Assembly: GCF_003597395.2 (NCBI RefSeq)
Contig: NC_133778.1
Location: forward strand, 26,820,108 to 26,884,107
Reading direction: 5' to 3'
Source of the DNA: Chelonoidis abingdonii
Taxonomy: Eukaryota; Chordata; Testudines; Testudinidae
DNA length: 64,000 nt
In this document: positions 1-12,217 of the stretch, in pieces
Layout: each line of letters begins with the position of its first letter
How positions within the stretch are numbered: position 1 is the first letter of the stretch
Notes under the pieces: model-generated
The model's input: the letters and a program-made list of their open reading frames with translations, nothing else
What the model was told of the DNA's origin: nothing
Databases searched by the model: none
Made by a program: the position numbers and the translations under genes

Positions 1-1119
1 CCATTGCTTCATCAAATAGGCAGGCAAAGCCGTTTTTAAAAAACTCCTTAAGTGCTAAAGTAATTGGCTAGATTTTCAGAAGTGTTGGGCAGTAGTAGGT
101 CTCTGGGTACTTATGAAAATCAGGCCATTTATTTAGCTGGTATAGGCACCCACTTTTGAAAATCTTGGTCATGAACTTTGGTGCCTGGTTAAATTCAGGT
201 TCAAGCTGAAGGATGCAGCTCTGACCCTGCTTGGGAAGAGTGGGGAACCCGACTTCAGGCCAGGTGGCAGCTGCTGGTTAAGGAGAAAACCGATGTGCTT
301 AAAATTTATGTTATTACTTCAACATCGCAATATTCAGCGCCTGATGTTCTCCTGCCACACGGTGGTGCTTGCCCGTTTCAGACGCCACTTCTCTCCCTCC
401 ACCCTCTTTTGGTGGTATTGCTGCAGCCCGTCAGTATTTAAACGAGGCAACATAAAAGCCCCAGCATTTGTACGTAAGGTGACATTTCTTGCAGTGCTTA
501 ATAATTTAGGAATGTGGGAACAGGAAGGCGGAATGATGGATGCAATTGTAGTTGCTGACTCTTTAAGGCCATTAACTCCGCTGGAGTTTCACTGTACGGC
601 AAGGAGACTCGAAAGAAGGAATTTATGATTAGTGAGCATTTACTAAGTCTTCGAATACATTTTAAATCGTTAAAAGGTTGCAGGCGTCAGTGGTGATCTT
701 TTATTTTGTGAGCCGGGAGCAGACGTGTAGTGAGGTGCTGTTTCCTCGTGGTAATTGTTGCATAAACACTTTGTAAGGGCTTTCCTTGTATTTAGCGCAA
801 TGCCTGGTTTATTTTCACAAGCCTGATTAAGTCGCCCGAGCGCCTCTTCTGCAGAGAAAACATGCTTGTCTGCAGTCCAGTTTCTAAATCTTTCTCCACG
901 TTCACAACATACTGCTGTGATTTTACTTGTGTGTAAAGGGCTGCCACAGAAAGCGCGTGCAGCCGTTTGATTTCTGGTCCTCTGCGTTACCGGACGACAG
1001 TTCTAGCTAATGGCTCTGCCTTTTCCTTGACTGATTCAGCTGCTGCGTCTAGGAAAAAAAAACAAACGAGTCTTTGATGCCGTCTGGGTAAATTGATCCG
1101 TGTTTTTATGGAGCCTCCC
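1..1119. other. upstream region, no gene recognised
   Basis: AT-rich to mixed DNA ahead of the CpG island. Nothing reads as a conserved coding exon; the one open frame (293-628, +) has no recognisable domain or flanking splice sites and looks accidental. The part around 80-175 has short phrases (tolerant matches to 'gaaaatc', 'ggcacc') shared with an old dispersed repeat better seen at 46990-47185. Distal regulatory sites of TMEFF2 may lie here, but none can be named from sequence alone. Confidence 0.5.
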
Positions 1120-1479
1120 TGAACAAGGAGCGAGAAGCCGCAGCCTAGCCTGTGAACAGCGGCACTTTAACTGTTGGGGGCGCGGGTGGCTTTGAGCCTG
1201 GGCTCTTTACCTGGGAGGTTGAGGGAAGATGGGTCTCGTCCCCATCACGCCTATCCACCAGAGCCCGACTGCTCTAACTTGGAGGGACCTTGCTGCTGTG
1301 CGCTCACAGCTGGAAGGAGACGGGCCAGAGGACGGCTGGGGAGGTTGCATTTGAAAGCCTCCTGTTGCTGTCTGCCCCGCTCAGCCAGCGCTCGGGTGCA
1401 AGGCAAAGGACCCTGATGTCCCCTTTGCGGGGCGAGGAGTGAGCGTGGTGCTCCCCAAACTGTTCTACGTGCACCTCTT

Positions 1480-3140
1480 AGCAGACAAACACCGGGCGCT
1501 GCGCGGACCCGGGCCGCGCGCCATGGGGGTTCGGTAACTCCCTTGTGCCATGCGAGCGACGTGGGAGGAGAGAGGCAGGAGGGTCCCCCCAGGGCCCGTC
1601 TCTGGCGATCAGTGATGGCCCCATTAGCAGTCGCGAAGAGGGGTGGGGATCTGGGGGTGCAGCGGGCGCAAGGCGGATCCTGCCAGCCTCGCTGGACAGA
1701 CAGAGGCTCCCGCGCAGTGTCACAGTTTCCCAGAGCTCTGCATACCACCGTGATCGTGCGTTTTCCTTCAGCAGCTCCGCCGGGATGCTGCTGTCGCTGC
1801 ATGCGCCGAGATCTGGTGCGTGCTGCTGCCTTCTGGGCAGGGCCGGGGATGTCTCCTTTTCCTCGGGTCGCCTCCTCTTCACCCTTTTAACCGTTAGTCC
1901 GGGCTGTTTGTCCCCTTTAAAGCCGACCTTCCATTCCCCACCCCCACTCCAACCCATCCACAGGCGAACAGCTCAAGGACTGTGGGGGAGTTGCTAGGAA
2001 CTTCACCAGAGCCCGGGCTGATCATATGTGCGCAGCTGCCGCGGGTCACGCGTGTACCTGTACGCGTGCAATGCGCACAAGCGACTCAGCCCGCATGCAT
2101 GTGGGACTGCAGCCGTGTGCACGCGTGTGTGTGACTGTGCGTGGAGGGCGGCGGGGGAGGAGAGCGTGCCGCGCACGTGCCAGCTCTATGGGGATTGCCC
2201 TGTCTGGAGCCCGCCGGCTCTCTCAGCGGCTGCGGGTCCCGCCGGAGGCGCTTCGGGAAGCGTGCACGGCGCGCCCGGTGCGGCGGGGAGTCCGGAGCTG
2301 CTGCTCCAGCGCACCCCGGCTCAGCTCCCCCGATTCTTAGCGGCGGCCGGGGGCTGAGAGCAGAGCCCGATCCTGCGCGGCGCAGCGCGGAGCCTCCCGA
2401 CCGGGTGCCGGGCAGCCGCCGCGCCGCAGCATCCCTCCGCCCGCCGCCGCCGGCCCCCCTGCCGGGACCTGCATCCCGCCCTCCATCAGCCGGGCTGCCT
2501 CGGCCAGCGTGACCCCGGCGGGATGAGGACTGCTGCTTCCCCGCGCCAGAGGGATGCGGGCGGCAGAAGCGCGAGACAGGGGCGCGCCGCTGGGACTGCG
2601 AGCGCACTGTGTGACGGGTCCCTCCGCGCCCGGCCCATGGCAGCTGCCGCCGCCGCCTCGTCCCTCCTGCCCGGCCGCCGCCGGAGCTCGCCGCCGCTGT
2701 GAAACTCTCAGGCGCGTCATGCCGGGACTTGGCTGCCTCTTCCTGACCTGCCGCTGGCCGGGGCCCCCGGGATGCTAGGCAGCCCCCCGGAGCCCGCCTG
2801 CCCCCCGTCGCCCCGAGACCGTGCCGCTTCGGGGAGCCCCCGGCTGCTGCTGCCGCCGCCGAGTTGAGTTAAGAAGTCATGGTGCTTGGGGAAGCCTCCC
2901 CCCCTCGGCAGTGCAGCGGCGGCGGCGGCTGGACACTTGGCGATTGCTGTTGCTGGCTGCTGCTGCCGGTGATGTTACTCATCATAGCCCGACCAGTAAA
3001 ACTTGCCGCTTTCCCTACCTCCTTAAGTGACTGCCAAACGCCTACCGGCTGGAACTGCTCCGGTAAGCTGCAAGCCAGATCCCCCGCCACCGTCCTTTCT
3101 GTATCCTTTTCCAAAGGCGGGCTCGTCCCCAGACCTGCAG
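1480..3140. promoter_or_regulatory. CpG island, presumed TMEFF2 promoter and 5'UTR
   Basis: This block is very GC-rich and dense in CpG, unlike the AT-rich DNA on both sides, and it ends shortly after coding exon 1. The densest part is roughly 2030-2870. A CpG island over the first exon is the usual promoter type for TMEFF2 in mammals, where methylation of it is well known. No convincing TATA box was seen and the transcription start cannot be fixed. Many overlapping open frames on both strands come from low stop-codon frequency in GC-rich sequence and are not called as genes. Confidence 0.8.
2879..3062 (+). CDS. TMEFF2: TMEFF2 coding exon 1 (signal peptide and N-terminus)
   Basis: First coding exon of tomoregulin-2, a type I membrane protein with two follistatin/Kazal-like modules and one EGF-like module. 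It gives 61 full codons plus one base. The start ATG at 2879 is fixed by an in-frame TAA at 2870-2872, so no upstream start can serve. The hydrophobic signal core is WLLLPVMLLIIA at about residues 26-37, followed by ARPVKLAAFPTSLSDCQ, near-identical to mammalian TMEFF2. N59-C-S61 is a possible N-glycosylation sequon. Residues 14-17 are four glycines from a GGC run (2918-2929) that I do not recall in mammalian orthologues, and Cys23-25 is a triple cysteine. The donor is gtaagc at 3063, phase 1. The protein is mainly neural and prostatic in mammals and is reported to bind PDGF-AA; this is knowledge of the family, not seen here. Confidence 0.96.
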
Positions 3141-5232
3141 ATCGCGGCCCTGACTGCAAATTACAGAGCACTTCGAGAGCCCTCCCTGTCCAGTGTGCAT
3201 TTACAAAGGAGTGACTGGGCAGCCGGGCAGAAAGTGCAGGCATGTTTCGGTACTTCCCCACCCTGCACTTTAATGGCATCTGCCTTTCAGCGGTGTAGTG
3301 CCCAGAGTTTGTTGCAGGCTCGACACGCACTATCATGTTGTGATCCCGCAAAACTGATTAATGCCATGGGGTGTTTTTTTTTTTTTTAGCGTATTAGAAG
3401 TGAGAACAGTGTGTGTGTGAGAGAGAGAGAGAGAGAAACAATTTTAGGAGTGAGAATGCAATAAATCGCGTTGTGGCTGTCTGAGAAATGCTAATTTCTT
3501 GCAGAAAGTGCAAGAGTCTGTGCTAGGTCGCCTTTCCTAGAAAAAGCAACTCCTGATAATATGGAAGGTTAATCCTGTTGGGCGAAGACCCCTTTTTTGT
3601 CGCCGCTTCCAGGCATTTCGATTTTGTTGTAGGCATGGGATTTTGTTTGCTTTTCTTTCTTTATATTGTATTCACTTTGTAAACCCTATAGTTTCTGGAG
3701 AGAAGTTAGCAGAGGAACCGTTTACAGCTGTCACACTGGGTACTCACAGGACCAAAGGGCTGCGTAGCTAGCCGCAAGTGATCAAGAAGTAACGCCTCTT
3801 TCCTCGAGTTCTCCTGCGGACTGCTGTTAAAACAGGCTTTTCTTCCGTATCTGGTCAATTTCAGCCCTGCTGCAAGGTGCCTGCCAGGCACAGTGCTTTG
3901 AAATGTACTAATTGAATAAGGAAGAGGCTGGGGACCGGAGTTCTTGCCCTTTTAGATCAGCTGTGAGCTGGCTTTGTGTCTGATCAGCATAGCCCTTGAT
4001 ACAATAATAACGGTGCATTGCGTGGAGCGTGTTTACCATTTGTGCAGTATTTTCAATATAACCACTGTTTGTCAATGCCTGTGGGTTCAGGTTTTCTGTT
4101 TCTAACTGATCGCTCAGTCCTTTTTGAAGCACTCATATATGTATATAGACAGGGAGAGAGATCTCCAGACCCATTAGCAGGCTTCTGGTGAAGCAGAATT
4201 ACTCCCTCTCTTTCAGTGACAAAGTGATGTATGTTTAAATATGTCAGCATTGTGTGTGTATGTTTTGGAGGTTGGGAGACAAGTGCTGTGTATAGGTTAA
4301 AGTCAAATGCTTATCTATCAACTGATTTAAAAAAAAACAACCCACTCAAATTAGGGTGATCCGAAGTATTTATCATCCTTAAAGTCCGACTTTACAGTGG
4401 GTATAATATTTGGGTCTGCAGGCTATGCCTCTGATATTTGAGGTGTTTCTGCAATTAGACCTTATAATAGGATTCTGAGAAAATAGCAACCTTCAAGGTA
4501 ATATATGTATCCTATATCATAGGTTGGCAAGAAGCAATTTTCACTGTTTTTATTTTTAGTATTCAGTGATGTGGTTAGAAGAACATTTAAAAAATCAGTG
4601 GGATTAAATCTTAATGGATTTGGAATGTAATATAGCTGTTTTGTTTAATGCCTCGCTACACACTGTCCGAGTGGGATGCCAGCTAGTGAAATCTGAAATT
4701 CACACCGGCATTCATGAGCTAAATCTTCAGCCAGATCTGTTTGTCTGCAGAACTGAAGGGAAAGAACTAGGTTCACTCAGCAGCTTCTGAAGAACCTGGC
4801 ACCCCTCCTGTTAACTTAGAGGTGATCAGTCTTCATTGGAATCAGACAGACCATCACAGAAAACGCACAGCCTGTTTATCTTTAGTATTGGGGCTTTGTT
4901 ATGGCATTGTCTGGAGAAATTCCAGTTTGGACTTTAGACCCAAAGATCTGCTATTGCATGGGAAAATATTGAACCAACCAAAGAAAATATAATACACCAG
5001 TTACTGGATCGTTTTTGAGGAGCTGGAGTCTAATACTGTAGAATAAAGAGGGTGGAGGTGTGGGGAATAAGGACATAAAGTGTGGATAACTGAAAACAAG
5101 GAAAGACAGAACATCCAGACTGTATTATTTCATCAACAAGATTATGGTGCTGTGTAAATTAGAAAAGCAATCACCCTGTATTGTATATCCTGCCAGACTG
5201 AAGCTGACAGTATTTTTCTGTTTACATTTGAG
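3063..5232 (+). other. TMEFF2: TMEFF2 intron 1
   Basis: A 2,170-bp intron with donor gtaagc and acceptor tttacatttgag, phase 1. The first ~80 bp still belong to the CpG island. A short GT/GA dinucleotide tract lies at about 3408-3437 and a T-run at 3374-3388. The rest is AT-rich with no recognised coding, RNA or repeat feature. Confidence 0.9.
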
Positions 5233-5342
5233 GTTATGATGACAGAGAAAATGATCTCTTTCTTTGTGATACCAATACCTGTAAATTTGATGGGGAGTGT
5301 TTAAGAATTGGAGACAGTGTGACTTGCGTCTGTCAGTTCAAG
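5233..5342 (+). CDS. TMEFF2: TMEFF2 coding exon 2 (first half of follistatin module 1)
   Basis: This 110-nt exon supplies residues 62-98 and joins exon 1 in phase 1: G plus GT makes Gly62, then YDDRENDLFLCDTNTC. It carries the EGF-like first half of the follistatin module, with cysteines in LCDTNTCKF, GECLRIG and TCVCQFK. It ends exactly on a codon boundary at Lys98, followed by the donor gtaaga. Conservation with mammalian TMEFF2 is nearly complete; Ser for Thr in GDSVTC is the difference I notice. Cys-x-Cys just before the splice site pairs with the Kazal core in the next exon. Confidence 0.95.
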
Positions 5343-8214
5343 GTAAGAAGATTGCTGTTTCGTTCTTTAATTCATTAATGAGAATACAAATCTGGGATCT
5401 CCCTTTACAACCTATCACTTGGCAATTTATTTCTCTATATGCAGTGAAGTTAGAGGGAAAACCTGGCAGCAAGTATAAAGAACTGGCAGGAGAGCCAACT
5501 GATGTCAAAAAGACATAAGTTTATCTGGGAAAATGCAGATGCTGCAGTTATAAATGTCCCTTTGGGATCTGCATCTTCAGGTTGTGCATGTGTGATTTTG
5601 TTGCTGTGCCTTTTTAACAAGGATTTTAAATCCTTTCCAATTTTACTAATGCTACTGATCATGCTTTATACATTCAATGTTCTGTTCTAGTTAGAGAAAT
5701 GGATCTGTAATGTGCTTATATGGTATTTTCAGTAAGGCTGCATAATGGCAATGCTTCTGGTTACTTATCAGATTTAGCCTCCCCCCTAATTTCCAAAATC
5801 ACAAACTTCCTTTAGGTGTTAGATAGTTTTAGTGGGCTATTGTTGATTTTCTCCCCCCCCCCCCCGCACCCGCCTCCTTTCTCTTTTCCCTCTCCATTCA
5901 GCTAAGTCTAAACCTCAGGCATCCTTAAAGTCACACAGTTTAATCATAGAATATTTCTTCTAGTGTGTTTTGCGTAACACACAAAACAGCTGTGCTTTGT
6001 GTAATTATCCAGATAAAATTTTTGCAAGTTATTGAGCTTTGAGACTGTACCAGCATATGCTGTGTATACACCTATGCCCCAGTGGCTTTTTGTGTTTTAA
6101 TAGAGCTTTATTCAATTGTAAAACTTTTAATAACTATTTAAATTGTTACAGCAGAATATACTGAATGATGCAGAGTTCAGTATTGTGCTCATCTGTAATG
6201 ACTGATTTAATTTATTATTGAGCATTGATAGACTATTTACTCTAAAGATTGAAAAATATATCTGAGGAGGAAAGAGACAAAATTAATAATGCCTTAATTT
6301 AAAAAATGAAAGAATATCTCACCAAATGTAAAACAATTATTTTACTAAAATTACTGTGTTTAAATGATTATATTTTTCCATTGACAGAGATAATATGTAT
6401 AGCCCCTAACCAATTCATTACGTTTCCAGTTTACATATGGTCAAACATTTCATATTTAAAAATAAATGTTAATGTAGAGAGTTGAGTGGTGCAACATTAG
6501 CAGTTGTAACATGTTTAGTCGTTTAGACATTTTCTTTCCCGAGGAAACCCTGTAATGCAATCAAGATTTGTGACTTGCACTGTTGTCTGGGGCTGATATC
6601 TGTGTTGTGCCACTGACATTTCGATCATACATGTCCATAGAGAACACTATGTTCTTGTGTTTGGTCACAGCCTGGCACAGGCAGTTGGTTTAAAGCAATG
6701 GACCAGTTGCCCGGGAGGAGCAAACCAAGACTTTGCTAAGGACAGGAGACACAATGGAGGCTATGTTTTCCCAAGGAAGCATGCCAGTCTTTGGTGACTT
6801 AGAATAAAGAAGCCATAGTAAACCTCAGTAGAATGTAGGAGATCAGTGATGTATATGTTGATGTTGGAAAAACATATGAAGGGGGACAGTTGAAATATAC
6901 CGGAGAAATAAGATACGGGCTTGCCAGGTTTCATCATCTTGGTAATATTTATAATCTTAAATTAGATGAAAGTAAAGTGACCAGGTAATCGTGGATCTCA
7001 TTGAAAGTCCTCTGAACTCAATGGGAACCTATCCATTGGCGTCAATGGGCTTTGGGTCAGGCTCCATATGAAATCAGAGCTCTTTCTTTTGGCTTTGGCC
7101 ACATCTTTCAACATGAGCTCATAATGCAAGCTACCTATGGCTGATGCTATACACACAATGCAAAAACTTGTGTGGCTGATGTTGTCAGTTTGTTAGAGTA
7201 AAGTAATCCTTGTACTTCTGAAAATCCCTTACTTTAATAGAGTTAAAGCAGGGAGGAACTTGGCTCATCATGTAGCATCAGTGGGCAGTTTGGGATGCAG
7301 GAAAGGTACACCATGGTAGCAGAAAATGAATTCTAATACAGTATGGGTTGACTGAGTAACACACAAAGTAATACGTGGGGTATATGGAATACAGTCACAA
7401 ATCCATATGGCTCAAGTTAGGAGGTTTGCTTAGTCAGAATTCAGGCCTGTTTTCCATCCACATTTCTCTATGGTGACAATGAGCAAATCAACAGAGGAAT
7501 GCACATCAGTTCAACTATTTTTCATGTTTTCTCTGGTACTTCCTGGGGGTTTTAACTGCAGTTGGAAAGCAAAGAGGGTTGCCTTTATGCCATTTAAGAC
7601 TTCTGTCTGGCCACCCCTTTATCTGTTTTTTATAACACTGGTTCAGATAGTGTCCGACCAAACGCATTTAACAAAATAAACATTTGTTGCTTGAAAGGCA
7701 AATTAAAACCAGACTGCTTTGAGTCATTTGAATGGGTACTGCTCCCAGGCAGAAGATAAATGACTGGGGGTTTCCCCCCCAGTTGACTCATTTTTGCTTT
7801 TTTAACACTGCAAAAATATAGACCATCCATTGATTTCACCTGGTGCGGGACTTGTATTTCACCAGAGAGTATCCTCTCCACATCTGTTTTAATAAGAACA
7901 GAAGTTCACTTCTTCTTGTGTTAGAGCACAGCCCTATGTGTTCATTGAGTATTAATGTATCAGGCCATTGATCATTCCTTCTCATTGGAGCTCATTATTA
8001 GCTATATGTAATAACCTCAAGGATTTAGAATTAACCAACATTTCTTTTTATGACCTCATAATCTCTGCATATTAGAAGAGCCTTTATCTGACTGACCCTG
8101 AATGCGTAAATCTGCCCTAGCCCCTATACTTTTTCCTCTGTGACAACATGAAAATATCTGAATAGGTACTTAGGTATTTCAGTTGATGCTGAGTTTGTTT
8201 CTCTACATTTAGAA

Positions 8215-8338
8215 CCTGATCTTGAAAACATTTACGCACACACGTAGCTTTTCTTATGTGAGTAGTCTCATTTGCTTCAATGGGGCTCCTCACATGAGTT
8301 AGTTACTCATGTGCTTAAGTGTTTTCAGGATCAGGGCC
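8215..8338. repeat. foldback repeat (hairpin family)
   Basis: The two halves are imperfect reverse complements around a centre near 8277. The left half begins cctgatcttgaaaaca and the right half ends tgttttcaggatcagg. The middle carries 'ttcaatggggctcctcacatgag' type wording that recurs in other short palindromes in this window. It behaves like an old non-autonomous foldback family. No target duplication was seen. Confidence 0.5.
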
Positions 8339-8456
8339 TTAGTTACAGAGTTGCGAGTTGTATTATTGCAATGCATTTTCATATTACTTTGCATGCTCAA
8401 AATATAAGAAGTGTGGTGACAGTATTTATCATATCATGCTTATGAGAGTAGGAATG

Positions 8457-9254
8457 TATATATTCGATCATAAGCTGGTTCATTTATAAGCCGCCCCCCG
8501 CCCCCCAAGATGGATAAGTAAAATTGGAAATTTTTTATGACCCGTTCATAAGCTGATCCTATAATTCAGGAGTCAGCAAACTTTGGCTCCTGGGCCGTCA
8601 GGATAAGCTGCTGGCGGGCCGAGATGGTTTGTTTACCTTGAGCGTCCGTAGGCATGGCGGTAAAGCTAAGTAAACAAAGTGTCCTGGCGCACCAGCTGCT
8701 TACCCTGATGGGCCGGGACAGCAACTGGTGGGGAAATTTTGGGGGGGAGGGGAGAAGTCGGGGGTCAGAGGAGTAATCCCTGTGACCACCCCCCACATGA
8801 CCCCATCCCTAGCCCACAATCCCCACACTCGCCCCATCCCATCCCTTCCCACTTAATCTAGGGAGGGCCAGGAGAGGATGTCTCTGGCCTGGCTGGAGCT
8901 GCTCTGGCAGGCTGGGCAGTGTGGCCACACCCTGCTCCAGCGAGCCAGACCGGGCGGAGCGGCTGCAGCATGTTCCAGTGGGCTGGGCTAGGCGGCATGG
9001 CTGCAGCATGTTCTGACGGGCCGAGTGGCGTGGGGGGGGTTGCAGCTGCTTTGGACACTGGGGGAAGAGCAGCGTGGCCAGAAGCGGAGAGACTCTGCCC
9101 CTGCCTCTTCCCTTACGGCTGCCCCTCCTCTGTCCCCTGTTGGGGGGATGGGCTGTGTCCCACCTCTCCCTCTCTATACCCTTTCATAAGCTGACCCCCT
9201 TCTCTGGTGCTTCTCTTTTTTACTAAGAAACTTCATCTTATGAATGAGTATATA
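8457..9254. mobile_element. 798-bp DNA-transposon-like element with TIRs and subterminal repeats
   Basis: The left end tatatattcgatcataag and the reverse complement of the right end agree at 15 of 18 positions. The motif 'ttcataagc' or a close form recurs at 8465-8475, about 8483-8491, about 8545-8555 and about 9184-9192, which is the subterminal repeat layout of some DNA transposons. The interior is strikingly GC-rich and G/C-skewed (about 8700-9170). A second sequence starting caggagtcagcaaac at 8577 may be a nested hAT-like foldback related to the one at 44294. No transposase frame is present, so it is non-autonomous. The superfamily is uncertain. Confidence 0.55.
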
Positions 9255-10275
9255 TGGTAATCAGTTTTGTAGTGCTAACATGAGCGGGAGTTACACAAGT
9301 ATGTCAGCTTCTGAGCTAAATAAACTTTATAAACTCTGCTAAGCCAATATATTCCTATGCCTATGATTATAGGCATACAAGGTTCCAAATGCTATGAAAA
9401 GTAGTCAAGGGCCTGTGCATGGCTAAATTAGGAATACTTATTGTTCTTCTTTGCTTCGGTTAAGCAAATATATGTTAAAAATACACATGTGAGAGGGAGA
9501 ATTCTACATAATAAGAACTTTACCGTTGCAGCGAATGGGAGTTTTGACATGATCTGGCCCTCACTGAAACTCATCCTGAGGCCTAGGACTTGGTGTACTG
9601 AGTCCTGAGCCAATGCCCAGAATGTACTGCTGGATTGAAGAAATAGTGACAATCAAAATGCCACTAACCTCTTCTAGGACCAGAAAGAAATACTTTTTAT
9701 AGCAATGGAAAGCTGTGAATGCCAGTTTTCCATTGTTATAATGTAGCAGAATCCAGCTGTGACAGATCATGAGATATCAGATTATTAAAATCACAATATT
9801 CTAATAACCATTTTAATTTTTCTTCCTCACTTTAGTTCTGATATGATTTTTTTTTCAGTCTTCAGTGTCACTGGAACTCAGAACTATAGTTAGTACCTTC
9901 TGAAAGCTTCACATACCCACATTCACTGTTGCTGTGCAGCAGCTTTAATTTTTTTTCTTTTTGTCAGTGTAACAATTTTGTATGGATGATGGCATAAAGA
10001 ATGGATAATAGATGCATAAATGCATCCTGCAGGGAACACATTTTGAAAAGGAAAGGATGTGTCACCTATATATATGCAGTGACATATGGCTTGTTGTATG
10101 TTACACAAAGCACAGTTCCACCAGTGAGCCTGATTCTCAATTTGAAAATTCAAGAGACCTGAAAATACCAAGATGGAAGAGAAAGAAAGATTGTAAAAAC
10201 AGAACACAGTAACATCCTCCACAGAATGCAGTAGTTTCTCAAATACCTTTTGTACTTCTAAATGTACGGAATTTT

Positions 10276-10346
10276 GGGTAAAATCGTGTCCCCATTATAG
10301 TCAATGGCAATGTTGCCGTTGACTTCAGTGATCCAGGATTTCACCC
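10276..10346. repeat. short palindromic repeat
   Basis: A roughly 71-bp imperfect palindrome: 'gggtaaaatcgtgtcc' at the left pairs with 'ggatttcaccc' at the right, and the centre reads 'caatggcaatgttgccgttg'. A similar unit is at 48541-48614. It is not protein-coding. Confidence 0.45.
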
Positions 10347-11837
10347 TTGACCTTTTCATTTGTTACACCAAATCCTGCTCACTTTATGCACATGAGTAGC
10401 CACAGCTGAGGTAATGGGGTCACCCACATAGGTAAGGAAAGCGGGATGTGGCCCTTATTGTTTTGAAGCTAGTTGGCATAACAGTTATGAATCTTATCCT
10501 TCTCTCACTGAAACTAATGGGAAATTTGCAACTGTCTTCATAAGAAGCAGGATCAAACTCTGTGTTTCTGCTTGTAATGGTGAATGTTACAATATTCTGG
10601 GCCAACTCCTGAATGTCTTGTTCACATAAATAGTCACAATAGTGTCCATGGAACTTTATGTGTAAGGCAACTAAGACTTGGTCCTTCATGCTTTTAAAAA
10701 AAAAATCCAGTTGTTTGTGTAAGCTATTCCAAACCACTCTTCAGCTCTGTCCAAATCACTGTTTAGCTTCTGGGTGAAATCTAGCACTTCTGGCTTTGAC
10801 ATAGGTCAGATTTAGAATGTATTCCTCAAAATGGCAAACAGGCACATTTTAATCGTTTAAAATCTTAGAATTGATGAGCTGTGGGCTAGGAGAATAAAGC
10901 CCTTGCTGGTATGTGTATGAAAAAGAAGGTGGCATAGCAGGCCTGAGAGATTTAAGAAAATATAATACATAGGGAAAATGTCACTCATCTTGGACCAACC
11001 AAAATGTCACTCTGACAAAGTCTGAATAATTTCCTGGCTATATCCTGTGTGGAGGCCAGCAATTAATTCAGCTCACGCATGTGTTAATCATTTCTGTAGC
11101 CATTCGTATCTGGGCAGATTTCAAATTCATATTGACATCAATTTCATACTGGATATCACGTATATTAGCACAACATAAGACACTCAGCATAAGACAGCTA
11201 AATTGATAGTATGACTTTTTAATTTTTATGTGGTTTTTAAACAGAGGTGATCTTTTGTAAATAATAATCTTGATTATTACTTTTGTTATAATTAAACAAT
11301 GAGGCATATCAGGAGTATAGTAATCATGAGATAATCACATCCCTGGCATAATTATCAGGTACAGGGCACATCCAAGTATCTCTAATACCTCAGAGTGTGA
11401 TTATCTTATGATAACTACACCCTGTAGGTTGCCTAATTTCCATTATAAAATGGAATTATTTTTATTAAAATGAACAAGCGGGGGGAAAAGAACTTGTTCT
11501 TTTTGTGGTGGAGGAAAATAAAGCTGATAGTTGACAAGACTGAGCAGAAGTTTCAGCTGAGCTGATAGAGTGTATATTATTTAATCTCTCTGTTCTTTAC
11601 ATGCCTTGTAATTCTGGCCCTGATGCCCTCACCATGAAATGGAGAGCTGTGAACTCTAGCAAATGCTGCAACAAGAACTTGTTGAAAAATTTCAACATTT
11701 TTAATTTAAAAAGGGGACACATCTTTGGTGAAAATTTTCACAAAACAATCCATCCTGTTTTCCAATCAGTTCTAATTAAGAAAGAGAGTGTGCATGCCTA
11801 TTATCCTCCAATGGGAGTGAGAATGCATGCATTGCAA

Positions 11838-12032
11838 TACCAGATAAGACCAGAAGTACATCTTGTCTAGCATTCTGTCTCTGAATAGCCAGCACCAATT
11901 ACTTTAAATATATATGAAAGCCCATAATGGACAGTTATGGAATAACTAGCCCATATGGGAAGTTTCTTACTCACACCTGTCAGTTAGAGGTTGAGTTTTG
12001 CCCTGGAGCATGACCGTTTAATATCCCTTCCG
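11838..12032 (+). repeat. CR1-like 3' repeat fragment upstream of exon 3
   Basis: The order of short phrases (agaccagaagtacatcttgt, then ctgaatagccagcacc, then 'gttagaggttgagttttgccctg') matches the 3' part of a CR1-associated repeat. A diverged relative is at 34340-34510. It ends about 185 bp before the exon 3 acceptor, so this insertion came close to a constrained splice region. Confidence 0.5.
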
Positions 12033-12217
12033 TTTTTTTCCTGTAGTCCTACTAATAATGATAGATTTGAAAAGAATGAGCAAGGATCAGGCAGTTCCTA
12101 AGCTCCTGTTGTTTTTGTGGTGTTTTATTTTTTGACTGGGGGATGGAGGTATGACTTGGCAAGGTACCATTTGATGGTTGTTACTAATTACATTCTTTCT
12201 TTTTCTGCATTCATTAG

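Larger units (their letters stand above)
5343..12217 (+). other. TMEFF2: TMEFF2 intron 2
   Basis: A 6,875-bp intron, phase 0, donor gtaaga and acceptor tgcattcattag. It holds a C-run at about 5851-5866, a foldback repeat (8215-8338), a TIR-bearing DNA element (8457-9254), a short palindromic repeat (10276-10346) and a CR1-like fragment (11838-12032) close to exon 3. The spans 5900-8200, 9260-10270 and 10350-11830 show no recognised feature. Confidence 0.88.

Noticed and set aside
1251..2720. Long overlapping open frames (up to 183 aa) on both strands in the GC-rich region
   Set aside because: They lack domains, overlap each other in many frames and fit the low stop frequency of a CpG island.
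2879..3214. Open frame of 111 aa starting at the TMEFF2 ATG taken as a complete small gene
   Set aside because: It reads through a strong splice donor at 3063 into intron; only the first 61 codons plus one base belong to the protein.
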